Positions 48,298 to 56,446 of a stretch of 64,000 nt of DNA are shown piece by piece. This stretch comes from Sporosarcina jiandibaonis. GTDB lineage: Bacteria; Bacillota; Bacilli; Bacillales_A; Planococcaceae. The notes under the pieces are model-generated. The model had not been told where the DNA came from, made no database searches, and saw nothing but the letters and a program-made list of their open reading frames with translations. The stretch is from the NCBI RefSeq assembly GCF_013184495.1, contig NZ_JAAOIY010000006.1, positions 186,001 to 250,000 on the forward strand, read 5' to 3'. The position numbers and the translations under genes were made by a program. Within the stretch, counting starts at the first letter, position 1. Every line of letters starts with the position of its first letter.

Positions 48298-50436
48298 ATG
48301 AAACCAGTCATATTAGCAGAAAAACCGTCCCAAGCAAAAGCCTACGCCGAAGCATTCACGGTCAAAAGCCGACATAAAACGCATATCGAATTAGCGCAAA
48401 GCCAGCTCTTTCCGCAGGGCGCTTTCATCACATGGGGCATCGGCCATCTTGTCGAATTGAAAGAACCCAAAGCGTATAATCCTCGATGGAATCGGTGGTC
48501 TCTAGGTAGTTTGCCAATTTTACCAGAACGCTATGAATTCCAAGTGGCAAAAGGAAAATATGCGCAATTTCAAGCCGTGAAAAAGCTCATACTTTCCGCC
48601 TCAACGATTATTAATGCTTGTGACGTGGACCGCGAAGGATCCAACATATTCTACAGTATTTTCTATCAAACTGGCGCACGTAATAAAACAATCAAACGGC
48701 TTTGGATTAACTCTTTGGAAATTGATGAAATTCGAAAAGGCTTTATGAATTTGCGGGACAACGAAAAAGATTTACTGCTTTACGAAGAAGCAAAAGCGCG
48801 CCAAATCAGCGATTGGCTCGTAGGCATGAATGGTTCCCGTCTCTACACGCTTTTACTCAAGGCCAAAGGATACGAGCAAGTTTTTCCAATCGGTCGCGTT
48901 CAATCCCCTACTGTCTATCTGATTTATGAACGTCAAAAAGAAATTGAAACATTCGTATCTGAACCGTTTTTTGAAGTGGATGCTTTATTCACCGCTGAAA
49001 ATGGTCCTTATAAAGGAAAAGCTAAGGTAAAAACGAAAAAGCGAGAAGAAATTGTTGAATTACTCAAGAAACACAACATTCAACCAACCTCGCAAGGTGT
49101 TATCACATCTGTTCAACAGAAAGATAAACGAATTCCGCCGCCTCAACTTCATTCATTATCGACTTTGCAAGCTACCGCAAACCGTCGATGGAAAATGAGT
49201 CCGGCCAACGTCTTAAAAACGATGCAAAACTTATACGAAAAAAAGCTTGTCACCTATCCGCGTACTGATTCTCGACACATTACAACGAGTGAATTCGCTT
49301 ATTTAGTTGACCAAGTTGAAGACTACCAATCACTAATTAAGCAATCGTTTCCGATTCATTCGCGTCAACCAAAAAAACGCTATGTTGACAATGCAAAAGT
49401 AAAAGAACATTACGCCATCATTCCAACCAAAAAAGTTCCTACAGAGGCTGCGCTGGCAAAGCTGCCGCCAAATGAACGGAAACTATACGAAGAGATTGTC
49501 AGAACAACACTTGCAATGTTTCATACGGACTATCTCTATACCGAAACGAAAATAACGACAGACGTCAACAAATTACCGTTTTTCACGACAGGTAAAACGG
49601 AGCGAGATCTTGGTTGGAAAGCGTTATTTCCAACTTCATCAAAAGAAAAAGAGGAGTCATTGCCCCCACTTCGACAAAATGAGCCCGTTAACAGCAAGAT
49701 TGGCATTCGCGAAGGTAAAACAACACCGCCAAAACCATATACGGAAGGTCAACTTATCACATTGATGAAAACATGCGGGAAATTCGTCGAAGACAATGAG
49801 GAAACAGAAATATTGAAAGAAATCGAAGGACTCGGAACAGAAGCGACACGAAGTGGAATTATCGAAACGATTAAAAAACATGGCTATATTCAAGTAACCA
49901 AAAACATTGTATCTCTAACTGATAAAGGTCGTATTTTATGCGAAGCAATCGAAGGCAGCTTGCTCGCCAGCCCTTCGATGACCGCGAAATGGGAATCCTA
50001 TTTACGAAAAATCGGCAATGGCGACGGTGCCGCCGATCACTTTTTAAGCAATATCGAGAAGTTTCTAGATTCATTGATTCAAAATGTGCCTGGGCAAATT
50101 GAAACCGCAACTTTCCAAGTGAAATCTATCCCATCGACAGCAAAATCACCACGAAGAAATGTCGAAGTCGCTCCTTGTCCAACGTGCAAGAAAGGCATGA
50201 TTGTCACTCGAAAAGGATTTTATGGTTGTACCGCATACAAAGACGGTTGCAAACAGACATTTCCGGGAATTTTTCTAAAAAAGAAAATCACCCCGACACA
50301 AGTGAAACATCTATGCACAAAAGGTCAAACGAACGTCATTAGCGGATTTGTCGCAAAAAACGGAAATAAATTCAATGCTTCTTTAAAGTTAGAAGGACAA
50401 AAACTTAACTTGGAATTTGACAGAAGTTCGCAATAA
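48298..50436 (+). CDS. topB: Type IA DNA topoisomerase III (TopB)
   Basis: A 712-residue type IA topoisomerase. The TOPRIM domain starts with VILAEKPSQAKAYAEAF and has the metal-binding ACDVDREGSNI (DxDxxG-like). The catalytic Tyr is in TYPRTDSRHI at about residue 319. GRVQSPTVYLIYERQ and ATRSGIIETIKKHGYI are also typical. The C-terminal 100 residues hold one zinc-ribbon-like module (CPTCKKGMIVTRKGFYGC ... C). It relaxes and decatenates negatively supercoiled DNA and processes recombination intermediates. ATG has a GAGGTGAT site. Monocistronic with a strong terminator. Confidence 0.94.
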   Translation: MKPVILAEKPSQAKAYAEAFTVKSRHKTHIELAQSQLFPQGAFITWGIGHLVELKEPKAYNPRWNRWSLGSLPILPERYEFQVAKGKYAQFQAVKKLILSASTIINACDVDREGSNIFYSIFYQTGARNKTIKRLWINSLEIDEIRKGFMNLRDNEKDLLLYEEAKARQISDWLVGMNGSRLYTLLLKAKGYEQVFPIGRVQSPTVYLIYERQKEIETFVSEPFFEVDALFTAENGPYKGKAKVKTKKREEIVELLKKHNIQPTSQGVITSVQQKDKRIPPPQLHSLSTLQATANRRWKMSPANVLKTMQNLYEKKLVTYPRTDSRHITTSEFAYLVDQVEDYQSLIKQSFPIHSRQPKKRYVDNAKVKEHYAIIPTKKVPTEAALAKLPPNERKLYEEIVRTTLAMFHTDYLYTETKITTDVNKLPFFTTGKTERDLGWKALFPTSSKEKEESLPPLRQNEPVNSKIGIREGKTTPPKPYTEGQLITLMKTCGKFVEDNEETEILKEIEGLGTEATRSGIIETIKKHGYIQVTKNIVSLTDKGRILCEAIEGSLLASPSMTAKWESYLRKIGNGDGAADHFLSNIEKFLDSLIQNVPGQIETATFQVKSIPSTAKSPRRNVEVAPCPTCKKGMIVTRKGFYGCTAYKDGCKQTFPGIFLKKKITPTQVKHLCTKGQTNVISGFVAKNGNKFNASLKLEGQKLNLEFDRSSQ

Positions 50437-50485
50437 AAAATTCCCCCTATCGCTCAAAAATGAGAGTTAGGGGGAATTTGAATGA
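50437..50485 (+). terminator. Bidirectional terminator between topB and the formamidase gene
   Basis: AAATTCCCCCTA pairs with TAGGGGGAATTT, with an inner CTC/GAG helix; A/T tracts flank both sides between convergent genes. Confidence 0.9.
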
Positions 50486-50488
50486 TTA

Positions 50489-51391
50489 CTAACCAATTAA
50501 ACTTACATTCAGTTTTTCCAACATCCACTTCGGCACAACAAATCGAGCTGTCATGAGAGGATCGACAATTTGACAAATCTCAGACTGGCCAACTGCACTC
50601 ATCAGCATACTAACTTCACTAATTGGAAGACCGGATTTTTCAGAGATACGCTCAATCATCAGTGATGCCGCTAGTTTCGCCGCCTCATCCAATGTCACAG
50701 CTGAAACGATTTGCGTAAATACCTCTTCGTTCTCCAACATTGGATGCACCAAATTTTCACCTTTGATGAGGTCCAATTTGACCGTAACAGCTCCCGGCAC
50801 TTCAACGCCCGAGACGCTAACCTCACCGTCTCCCATTGCTGCGTGAAGATCACCAAGACCAAAGAGCGCACCCTCAACAAACACTGGGAAGTAAAGTGTA
50901 GCTCCTTCTGCCACCATTTTGTTATCCATATTTCCGCCATGTGCTCCTGGCGTCCCGCAATTTACACCTTCGCCTTCAGGAGCAACACCGATGACACCAA
51001 TCATTTTATTCAACGGGATTGCAATTTCATTGAACAAGATTTCATCATTTTTTATTGGGAGAATTTTTGATTCCATCTCTTCAATTTTATGACCCATTAT
51101 TCCTAAATCCGGTCCAACTACCATGACACCTTGATTGCCAATCTCGATTTTCTCTATTTTGACTTTCAGAATATCTCCAGGCATTGCGTCTTTAATAAAG
51201 ATAGGTCCTGTTGCCGGGTTAATTTTATCCCAATCAATTGCTGTAACGACAGTTTCTTCGGATTGAATTTGATTTTGAAAACAATCATACGTTTCAATGG
51301 TTATTGTCGTTCCTGAAGATATGACCTTCGTAGGTGTATTTTCTTTATTGAATTCATAAATGATTCCTGAATCACGGGATAGCACTGTCAT
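50489..51391 (-). CDS. Acetamidase/formamidase family protein
   Basis: A 300-residue amidohydrolase of the FmdA/AmdA family. Signatures are GPIFIKDAMPGDILKVKIEKIE, the GVAPEGEGVNCGTPGAHGGNMDN segment (metal and active-site region) and LGDLHAAMGDGEVSVSGVEV. It hydrolyses formamide, acetamide or related short amides to ammonia and acid. Its ATG overlaps the stop of the upstream YcxB-like gene (ATGA at 51388-51391), so the two are translationally coupled. No amide channel or urease-type gene is adjacent. Confidence 0.92.
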   Translation of the reverse strand: MTVLSRDSGIIYEFNKENTPTKVISSGTTITIETYDCFQNQIQSEETVVTAIDWDKINPATGPIFIKDAMPGDILKVKIEKIEIGNQGVMVVGPDLGIMGHKIEEMESKILPIKNDEILFNEIAIPLNKMIGVIGVAPEGEGVNCGTPGAHGGNMDNKMVAEGATLYFPVFVEGALFGLGDLHAAMGDGEVSVSGVEVPGAVTVKLDLIKGENLVHPMLENEEVFTQIVSAVTLDEAAKLAASLMIERISEKSGLPISEVSMLMSAVGQSEICQIVDPLMTARFVVPKWMLEKLNVSLIG

Positions 51392-51909
51392 GACTCCGCC
51401 TCCTTAACATTAGAATGAATATAGTTTTTAATTTCTACCTGATTTGATAGATCTCTTTTAGGAATGATATACGCGCTGACCGCACTGTTATACAAGTAAA
51501 GAAACTCTTCGTCCTCTTTAACCTTTTGAATGCTCGACCACTTTACTTTTGATTCACCATTTGAATTTGATTCCACAAATCCTTCGTCCATCAAGATCAT
51601 TGTGTGCGCACCTAGTAAAGCATCATTTTTACCTTCTTTGAACATTTTCCGCACGTTTTTTCTGACATGTCGATAGAATAATTTCGGATAAAAAATCACC
51701 CACAAAATACTTAACACTAAAAAGGGTATGAGTGTACTTAATAAGTGCAAATCACCCATGATTGAAAAAATAATTGAGACCAGGATAAAAAATAAAGGCG
51801 ATAAATATCTTTGTAAATACAATGATTTAAGGGATGTTTTAGAATGTTTAAGGTGAAACAAATTAAAGTGTATATAATCTTCCGCCGCTAAATTGTATTC
51901 GATTTTCAT
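51388..51909 (-). CDS. YcxB-like family membrane protein
   Basis: A 173-residue protein with two adjacent membrane helices (about 38-52 and 57-74: LFFILVSIIFSIMGDL, LIPFLVLSILWVIFY) followed by a soluble domain with the YcxB-type pattern LLGAHTMILMDEGFVESNSNGESKVKWSSIQKV and EEFLYLYNSAVSAYIIPKRDL. The family's function is unknown; the soluble part resembles a small PH-like beta domain. Overlaps the start of the amidase gene by four bases. Confidence 0.8.
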   Translation of the reverse strand: MKIEYNLAAEDYIHFNLFHLKHSKTSLKSLYLQRYLSPLFFILVSIIFSIMGDLHLLSTLIPFLVLSILWVIFYPKLFYRHVRKNVRKMFKEGKNDALLGAHTMILMDEGFVESNSNGESKVKWSSIQKVKEDEEFLYLYNSAVSAYIIPKRDLSNQVEIKNYIHSNVKEAES

Positions 51910-52001
51910 TGAAGTCTCCTTTATATGCCGATTTAACTTTATATTACCACTTAAAGTACTAGTTGGATAGAATTGTTCTTTCTCATAATTACTTTTGCCT
52001 A

Positions 52002-52030
52002 TTTACAGGATGGATTTCCTCGTCTATAAT
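52002..52030 (+). promoter_or_regulatory. Promoter of the TPP riboswitch-ykoFEDC operon
   Basis: TTTACA (52002-52007) and consensus TATAAT (52025-52030) with a 17-base spacer, about 55 bases before the riboswitch. Confidence 0.8.
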
Positions 52031-52091
52031 TGGTGCGCTAGAAGAGATTCCAGCAAAATCAATTACTCACATTAAAAATCACATACGTTTT

Positions 52092-52188
52092 CTGCACTAG
52101 GGGTGCCTATTTTCGGCTGAGATGAGAGCTTTTGCTCCGATCCCTTATAACTCGAACCAGATAATACTGGCGTGGGGAAGTGCGGTTA
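52092..52188 (+). ncRNA. TPP riboswitch (THI element)
   Basis: The conserved pieces are all present in order: ACTAGGGGTGCC, GGCTGAGATGAGAG (pyrimidine-sensing arm), ATCCCTTATAACTCGAACCAG and the ATAATACTGGCGTGGGGAAGTG closing arm. Binding of thiamine pyrophosphate should favour the downstream terminator and shut off the ykoFEDC operon. Confidence 0.97.
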
Positions 52189-52226
52189 CTTTTTCCGTTC
52201 ATCCTTAATTGATACGTGAAAAATAG

Positions 52227-52253
52227 CTGCATCTTCGCGGATGCGGTTTTTTT
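52227..52253 (+). terminator. TPP-regulated terminator before ykoF
   Basis: CTGCATC (52227-52233) pairs with GATGCGG (52240-52246), followed by seven T residues; it lies between the riboswitch and the ykoF ribosome binding site. Confidence 0.88.
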
Positions 52254-52279
52254 GTGGAGAAAAATAGGAGGAAATAGTT

Positions 52280-52885
52280 ATGAATACAAGTTTTTCTTGC
52301 GGTACAAGTCCAATTGTAGGATTGAGGTTTTCACTTCATCCGATGGCGGACAATTTTATTGAGATAATAAAAGGAGCGCTCGCCGAAGCAGATACGTCCA
52401 ATGTTTGGATGCATACAGATGATGTCAGCACGGTGATGCGCGGGAAAGAAATTCATGTGTTTGACACGGCAAAAGCAATTATTTTGCATGCCACAAAAAC
52501 GGGTGTCCACGTTGCCTTTAACGGGACTTTCTCAATCGGCTGTCCCGGTGATACGGCAGGCGATGCTTATTTAGAAAAAGACGATATTCTGTTGAATCAA
52601 TCGAAAGTTTCCGATATGCGCCAATATGTGTCCTCACAATTCGCTTTATATCCAATGAACAATCCGGATTATATGTCGGTCATTTACAAAGAAGTGAATC
52701 GTGCAAAAGAGCACGGCGTGTTTAATGAGAGCATGCACTATGCGAGTGGATTGCACGGCGATATTCATGATGTATTTGCATTTTTGGAAGAAACATTTAA
52801 AAACGCAAGATCCGAGGAACATCGCCATCTCGTCATGACGGTGAATATGAGTATTAATAGTCCTTCACACGAAGGAGTTTTATAA
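52280..52885 (+). CDS. ykoF: YkoF-family thiamine/HMP-binding protein
   Basis: A 201-residue soluble protein with two repeated ferredoxin-like halves, each with a substrate-binding SLHPM/ALYPM segment (RFSLHPMADNF near residue 20 and FALYPMNNPDYM near residue 121). YkoF binds thiamine and its hydroxymethylpyrimidine (HMP) part. It is the first gene after the TPP riboswitch and precedes the ECF transporter genes, so it probably handles imported HMP-type precursors. An AGGAGG site precedes ATG. Confidence 0.94.
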   Translation: MNTSFSCGTSPIVGLRFSLHPMADNFIEIIKGALAEADTSNVWMHTDDVSTVMRGKEIHVFDTAKAIILHATKTGVHVAFNGTFSIGCPGDTAGDAYLEKDDILLNQSKVSDMRQYVSSQFALYPMNNPDYMSVIYKEVNRAKEHGVFNESMHYASGLHGDIHDVFAFLEETFKNARSEEHRHLVMTVNMSINSPSHEGVL

Positions 52886-52886
52886 G

Positions 52887-53468
52887 ATGTTGAGATCTTG
52901 GAAGCTAAAAGAAGTAGTCCTCATGTCAGTGTTTTCTGTTGTTTTTGCAGTTGTGTATTTATTGTTTGTTCATGTCGGTAATATTTGGTCGGGCTTTATT
53001 GGACCGATCGCATATGAATGGATATTCGGAATTTGGTTTATCGTTTCCATCATTTGTATGTATATCATTCGAAAACCTGGAGCTGCGGTGTATTCCGAAA
53101 CCATTACGGCTGCAATTGAGGTCATGATCGGAAACGCGGTCGGACCCCGCCTGATACTGAGCGGCCTTATTCAAGGGTTAGGTGCAGAGGCCGCATTCGC
53201 AGCAACTGGTTATAAACGTTTTAATTGGTGGGTGCTTGTGCTATCAGGTGTTGGAGCCGCTGTTTTCAGTTTTGCCTATGGATTTTTCGTTTCAGGTTAC
53301 TCTGCACTTGCCCCTTCTTATTTAGCGTTAATGTTCGGTCTCCGGGTTATGAGCGGTGCGGTTATTGCCGGATTTGGCGGAAAATGGGTGTCGGATGGAC
53401 TTCTAGCAACCGGAGCTCTTCGCGGCTACGCGATTTCTTTAGATAAAAGGAAGCCGTCAGTTGATTAA
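52887..53468 (+). CDS. ykoE: ECF transporter substrate-binding component YkoE
   Basis: S-component of an energy-coupling factor transporter, 193 residues with about five or six membrane helices (VVLMSVFSVVFAVVYLLFV, GFIGPIAYEWIFGIWFIVSIICMYII, LILSGLIQGLGAEAAFA, and so on). YkoE binds hydroxymethylpyrimidine or another thiamine-related molecule. It begins one base after ykoF and its 3' end overlaps ykoD, so the four genes form one transcript under TPP control. Confidence 0.94.
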   Translation: MLRSWKLKEVVLMSVFSVVFAVVYLLFVHVGNIWSGFIGPIAYEWIFGIWFIVSIICMYIIRKPGAAVYSETITAAIEVMIGNAVGPRLILSGLIQGLGAEAAFAATGYKRFNWWVLVLSGVGAAVFSFAYGFFVSGYSALAPSYLALMFGLRVMSGAVIAGFGGKWVSDGLLATGALRGYAISLDKRKPSVD

Positions 53469-54918
53469 GTTACAAGAAAAGCCCATTCCGATTAATACTT
53501 CGATGGTAATGGAACTTAGTAACGTCACATTCCGCTTTCCCGAAGATGACGAGCCTATTTTACAAGATGTTTCATTTACAATTCATCAGGGAGAGCGCGT
53601 CGTAATTACGGGACCGAGTGGTAGCGGGAAAAGTACGCTGCTTTATTTGATGAACCGACTTTACCCTGAGAGTTGCGATGGGATTCTTTCAGGTTCGATT
53701 ACGTTGTTTGGAAAAAATCAGGCTGATTACTTACCCGGTGAAGTGAATGCTCGTATCGCAACTGTATTTCAAGATCCTGATTCACAGTTTTGTATGCCGA
53801 CCGTAGAAGAAGAGATGGCATTCACGCTTGAAAATTTAAATGTACCACGTGCGGAAATGGAGAAGCGGATTGTCGAAGCATTGGATACTACACGGTTAAC
53901 ACACTTAAGACATACACTCATCCAAACACTTTCCGGCGGGATGAAACAGCGAGTCGCTACAGCGTGCGCGATCCTTATGGAACCAGAAGTTCTTTTGCTC
54001 GACGAACCCCTTTCACATCTTGATCCACTGACAGCACAAGAATATGTGGGTTGGCTAGATGAACTTCAAAAGAAGTATGGATGGACAGTAGTGGCAGTCG
54101 AACATCGTCTCGATGCTTGGAAAGATTTTTTCAATCGTCGTCTCAAAGTCATTTCTGGCGGCTTTGTAGAACAATCTGATTCCGTTGTTGCTGCGCCGAT
54201 TTTATTCAACAAAAGAAACACTTCTATGGTGGAAGAAACAGTTTTTGAGGCGCTGGATGTTTCTGTGGAATTGAAAGGAAAGACATTATTACATAATGCA
54301 TCCATCAAATTAAGACACGGGGAGATTGCTGTGCTTGCGGGTCCGAATGGCAGCGGAAAATCGACTCTTTTCAAAGCGATTTGCGGAATACTGCCACTTT
54401 CACAAGGCCGGATTATCAGTAGGCAAACCCTCCCAGGCTATGTTCCCCAGTCACCTGAGCATTTGTTTGTTACGCAACGGGTGGAAGACGAAGTTTTGTT
54501 TTCAAAAAGGGCCGAACCGAGGATAGTTGGCGATCTAATGAAACGTTTAAGGTTGGATGATATCCATGATGCGCATCCGTTTGCAATTAGTCATGGACAG
54601 AAACGGCGAACTGCCATTGCGGCCATGCTCGTCGAAAAGAGATCAGTTCTCCTTCTGGATGAACCGACTAGCGGGCAGGATGAAGCGGCGCTGAATGAAC
54701 TACATCAACTTATACGCACACGTGCGGAAGAAGGACTTGCCGTGTTAGTTATCACACACGACATGGAGTTTGCGGCATCCATTGCAGACACGGTCTTTCT
54801 ATTGAAAGAAGGCCTTTTGACCGGAGAATTTAATGCAGCGGACGTTTGGAAAGATGAAAAGCTACTCCGTGAACATTCTCTACTTCCACCTATAGGAGGT
54901 GGCCTTCGTGGTACTTAA
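53461..54918 (+). CDS. ykoD: ECF transporter ATPase YkoD (two fused ABC domains)
   Basis: A 485-residue fusion of two ABC ATPase domains. Domain 1 has Walker A GPSGSGKST (about residues 50-58), LSGGMKQRVA and Walker B LLLDEPLSHLDP. Domain 2 has Walker A GPNGSGKST (about 295-303), a less canonical signature ISHGQKRRTAI, and LLLDEPTSGQD. It energises YkoE/YkoC uptake. Translation starts at TTG 53461, overlapping the ykoE stop, with AAAAGGAAG upstream. Confidence 0.94.
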   Translation: MIKLQEKPIPINTSMVMELSNVTFRFPEDDEPILQDVSFTIHQGERVVITGPSGSGKSTLLYLMNRLYPESCDGILSGSITLFGKNQADYLPGEVNARIATVFQDPDSQFCMPTVEEEMAFTLENLNVPRAEMEKRIVEALDTTRLTHLRHTLIQTLSGGMKQRVATACAILMEPEVLLLDEPLSHLDPLTAQEYVGWLDELQKKYGWTVVAVEHRLDAWKDFFNRRLKVISGGFVEQSDSVVAAPILFNKRNTSMVEETVFEALDVSVELKGKTLLHNASIKLRHGEIAVLAGPNGSGKSTLFKAICGILPLSQGRIISRQTLPGYVPQSPEHLFVTQRVEDEVLFSKRAEPRIVGDLMKRLRLDDIHDAHPFAISHGQKRRTAIAAMLVEKRSVLLLDEPTSGQDEAALNELHQLIRTRAEEGLAVLVITHDMEFAASIADTVFLLKEGLLTGEFNAADVWKDEKLLREHSLLPPIGGGLRGT

Positions 54919-55669
54919 TGAACAGCTTCATGAAATGAATCCTGCGATTAAATTTCTCGTCGTCGTCGTTTCTATGCTGACATTAGCTTGGTTTTTTAAC
55001 CCGTGGACACCTGCTATATTTTTTGTTGGGATCGTGTTGATTCAATTAGTATGCAGCCGTATTAATTGGAAACTTTGGTTGCTCATGATGATTCCCTTCG
55101 TCATTACAGCGTTCGGTTATTTATGGACGACGATTTTATTTGCAGCAGAAGCTGGTGGAACAGTGATTTGGTCGTGGAAACATATCGAAGTGACCGATGA
55201 ACAATTTGCACGTGCACTGTCACTATCGTTCCGGGTAATTGCCTTTTCATCTATTTCCCTCCTGTTTGCGTTTACGACAAGACCAGTGAATTTCGTTATG
55301 AGCTTAATGCAACAATTTCGGCTATCTCCAAAATTAGCTTACGGGATTATGGTAGGTTATCAGTTTTTGCCTGTCGTGAAGGAGGAGTTTGTACAAATCC
55401 GGCATGCTCATAGACTTCGCGGCGTTGGAGATGAGAAATGGTGGTGGCAACGACTCTTTGGAATGAGAAGAATGCTAATTCCCCTACTTGCAGCTGCTGT
55501 ACGAAAAGCTGAACGAGCAGCTTTCGCGATGGAAGCTCGAGCATTCACGGGAGAACCGCGAACTGAATTTTTCAAACCTGTCACTGTTCGATTTAATGAC
55601 TGGGTACTTACAGCATTGTTCCTAACGCTTCTTATATCTAGCAGTATTTTAGGAGTTTTACTAACATGA
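54908..55669 (+). CDS. ykoC: ECF transporter transmembrane component YkoC (EcfT)
   Basis: EcfT-type membrane component with helices in the N-terminal half (FLVVVVSMLTLAWFF, PAIFFVGIVLIQLVC, LLMMIPFVITAFGYLW) and the coupling-helix motif region with Arg-rich HAHRLRGVGDE and AMEARAF (A-R-G-like), which contacts the ATPase. I start at GTG 54908, 8 bases after AGGAGG, inside the end of ykoD; the GTG at 54899 overlaps the site. Last gene of the ykoFEDC operon. Confidence 0.93.
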   Translation: MVLNEQLHEMNPAIKFLVVVVSMLTLAWFFNPWTPAIFFVGIVLIQLVCSRINWKLWLLMMIPFVITAFGYLWTTILFAAEAGGTVIWSWKHIEVTDEQFARALSLSFRVIAFSSISLLFAFTTRPVNFVMSLMQQFRLSPKLAYGIMVGYQFLPVVKEEFVQIRHAHRLRGVGDEKWWWQRLFGMRRMLIPLLAAAVRKAERAAFAMEARAFTGEPRTEFFKPVTVRFNDWVLTALFLTLLISSSILGVLLT

Positions 55670-56036
55670 AACAACTGTTTCTTTAGTTATAGTAGATTGC
55701 CCTGGAGATTTATTGATTCAGTTGATCGGAATTGAAAGGCGGCGATTCCATGTGATAAAGCATTGGCATTGCCGCCCCTTAAACTAAATAATCATTGGAA
55801 AGCCCTTGATTCTCCTTAGAGTCAAGGGCTTTCCTTATATGAAGATATTCCTTTTCCCCCACGCTTTTAGACTAAATATAATAATACTTGCATATTGTCT
55901 GATAGATTGTTATCGTCAGTTTACTAGTTGTTTTTACAATTTTCGAACTTCCCTGATCTAGAATCATTTATCAATATGAAAGGAGTACTTAAATCTGCTT
56001 ACAACCCTGAAACTATCCTAAAACGAAGGAGATCAA
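55670..56036. other. Intergenic region with a strong hairpin
   Basis: It holds the probable ykoFEDC terminator (55797-55834) and a second imperfect GGCGGC/GCCGCC hairpin before it (about 55738-55776). No gene was found, and no convincing promoter for the following gene. Confidence 0.45.
55797..55838 (+). terminator. Probable terminator of ykoFEDC
   Basis: GGAAAGCCCTTGATTCT (55797-55813) pairs over 17 positions with AGAGTCAAGGGCTTTCC (55818-55834), followed by TTATAT. Confidence 0.8.
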
Positions 56037-56357
56037 ATGATGAGTAAAAATAATAAAAATAAAGATTTGGATTTTGAAAAAATCATTAATACACCGGAAT
56101 TCAAAAGTTTAGTTAAACGTAAAGCCGCTTTTTCTAGACCTTATGTCATTTTCTTTTTTGCTGTCTTTTTTTCATTACCAATTCTCACTAGTTACACTTC
56201 TATTCTTGAAGCTCGCGCAATCGGATGGATGACTTGGACATGGGTGTACTCTTTTGGCATATTCATTATGGTGTGGGTTCTAACCTCTATTTATATGAAC
56301 AAAGCAAAAGAATTTGATAAAGACGTGGAAGAAATTCTAAAGAAAAATGTTCTATAA
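56037..56357 (+). CDS. DUF485 membrane protein (YjcH-like)
   Basis: A 106-residue membrane protein with two helices (YVIFFFAVFFSLPILTSYTS and WVYSFGIFIMVWVLTSIYM) and charged ends. DUF485/YjcH proteins are encoded next to ActP-type acetate symporters, as here: the symporter gene starts 90 bases downstream. The role is not established, but a subunit or accessory of the symporter is likely. GAAGGAG lies before ATG 56037/56040. Confidence 0.9.
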   Translation: MMSKNNKNKDLDFEKIINTPEFKSLVKRKAAFSRPYVIFFFAVFFSLPILTSYTSILEARAIGWMTWTWVYSFGIFIMVWVLTSIYMNKAKEFDKDVEEILKKNVL

Positions 56358-56446
56358 AGCTTGGTGGCTCTAAAGACGACCAAAAATCATAATTAATCGA
56401 TTTAGTTCGGCTTTATTCTACGAGGTTAATATAAAGGGGGAATTTA

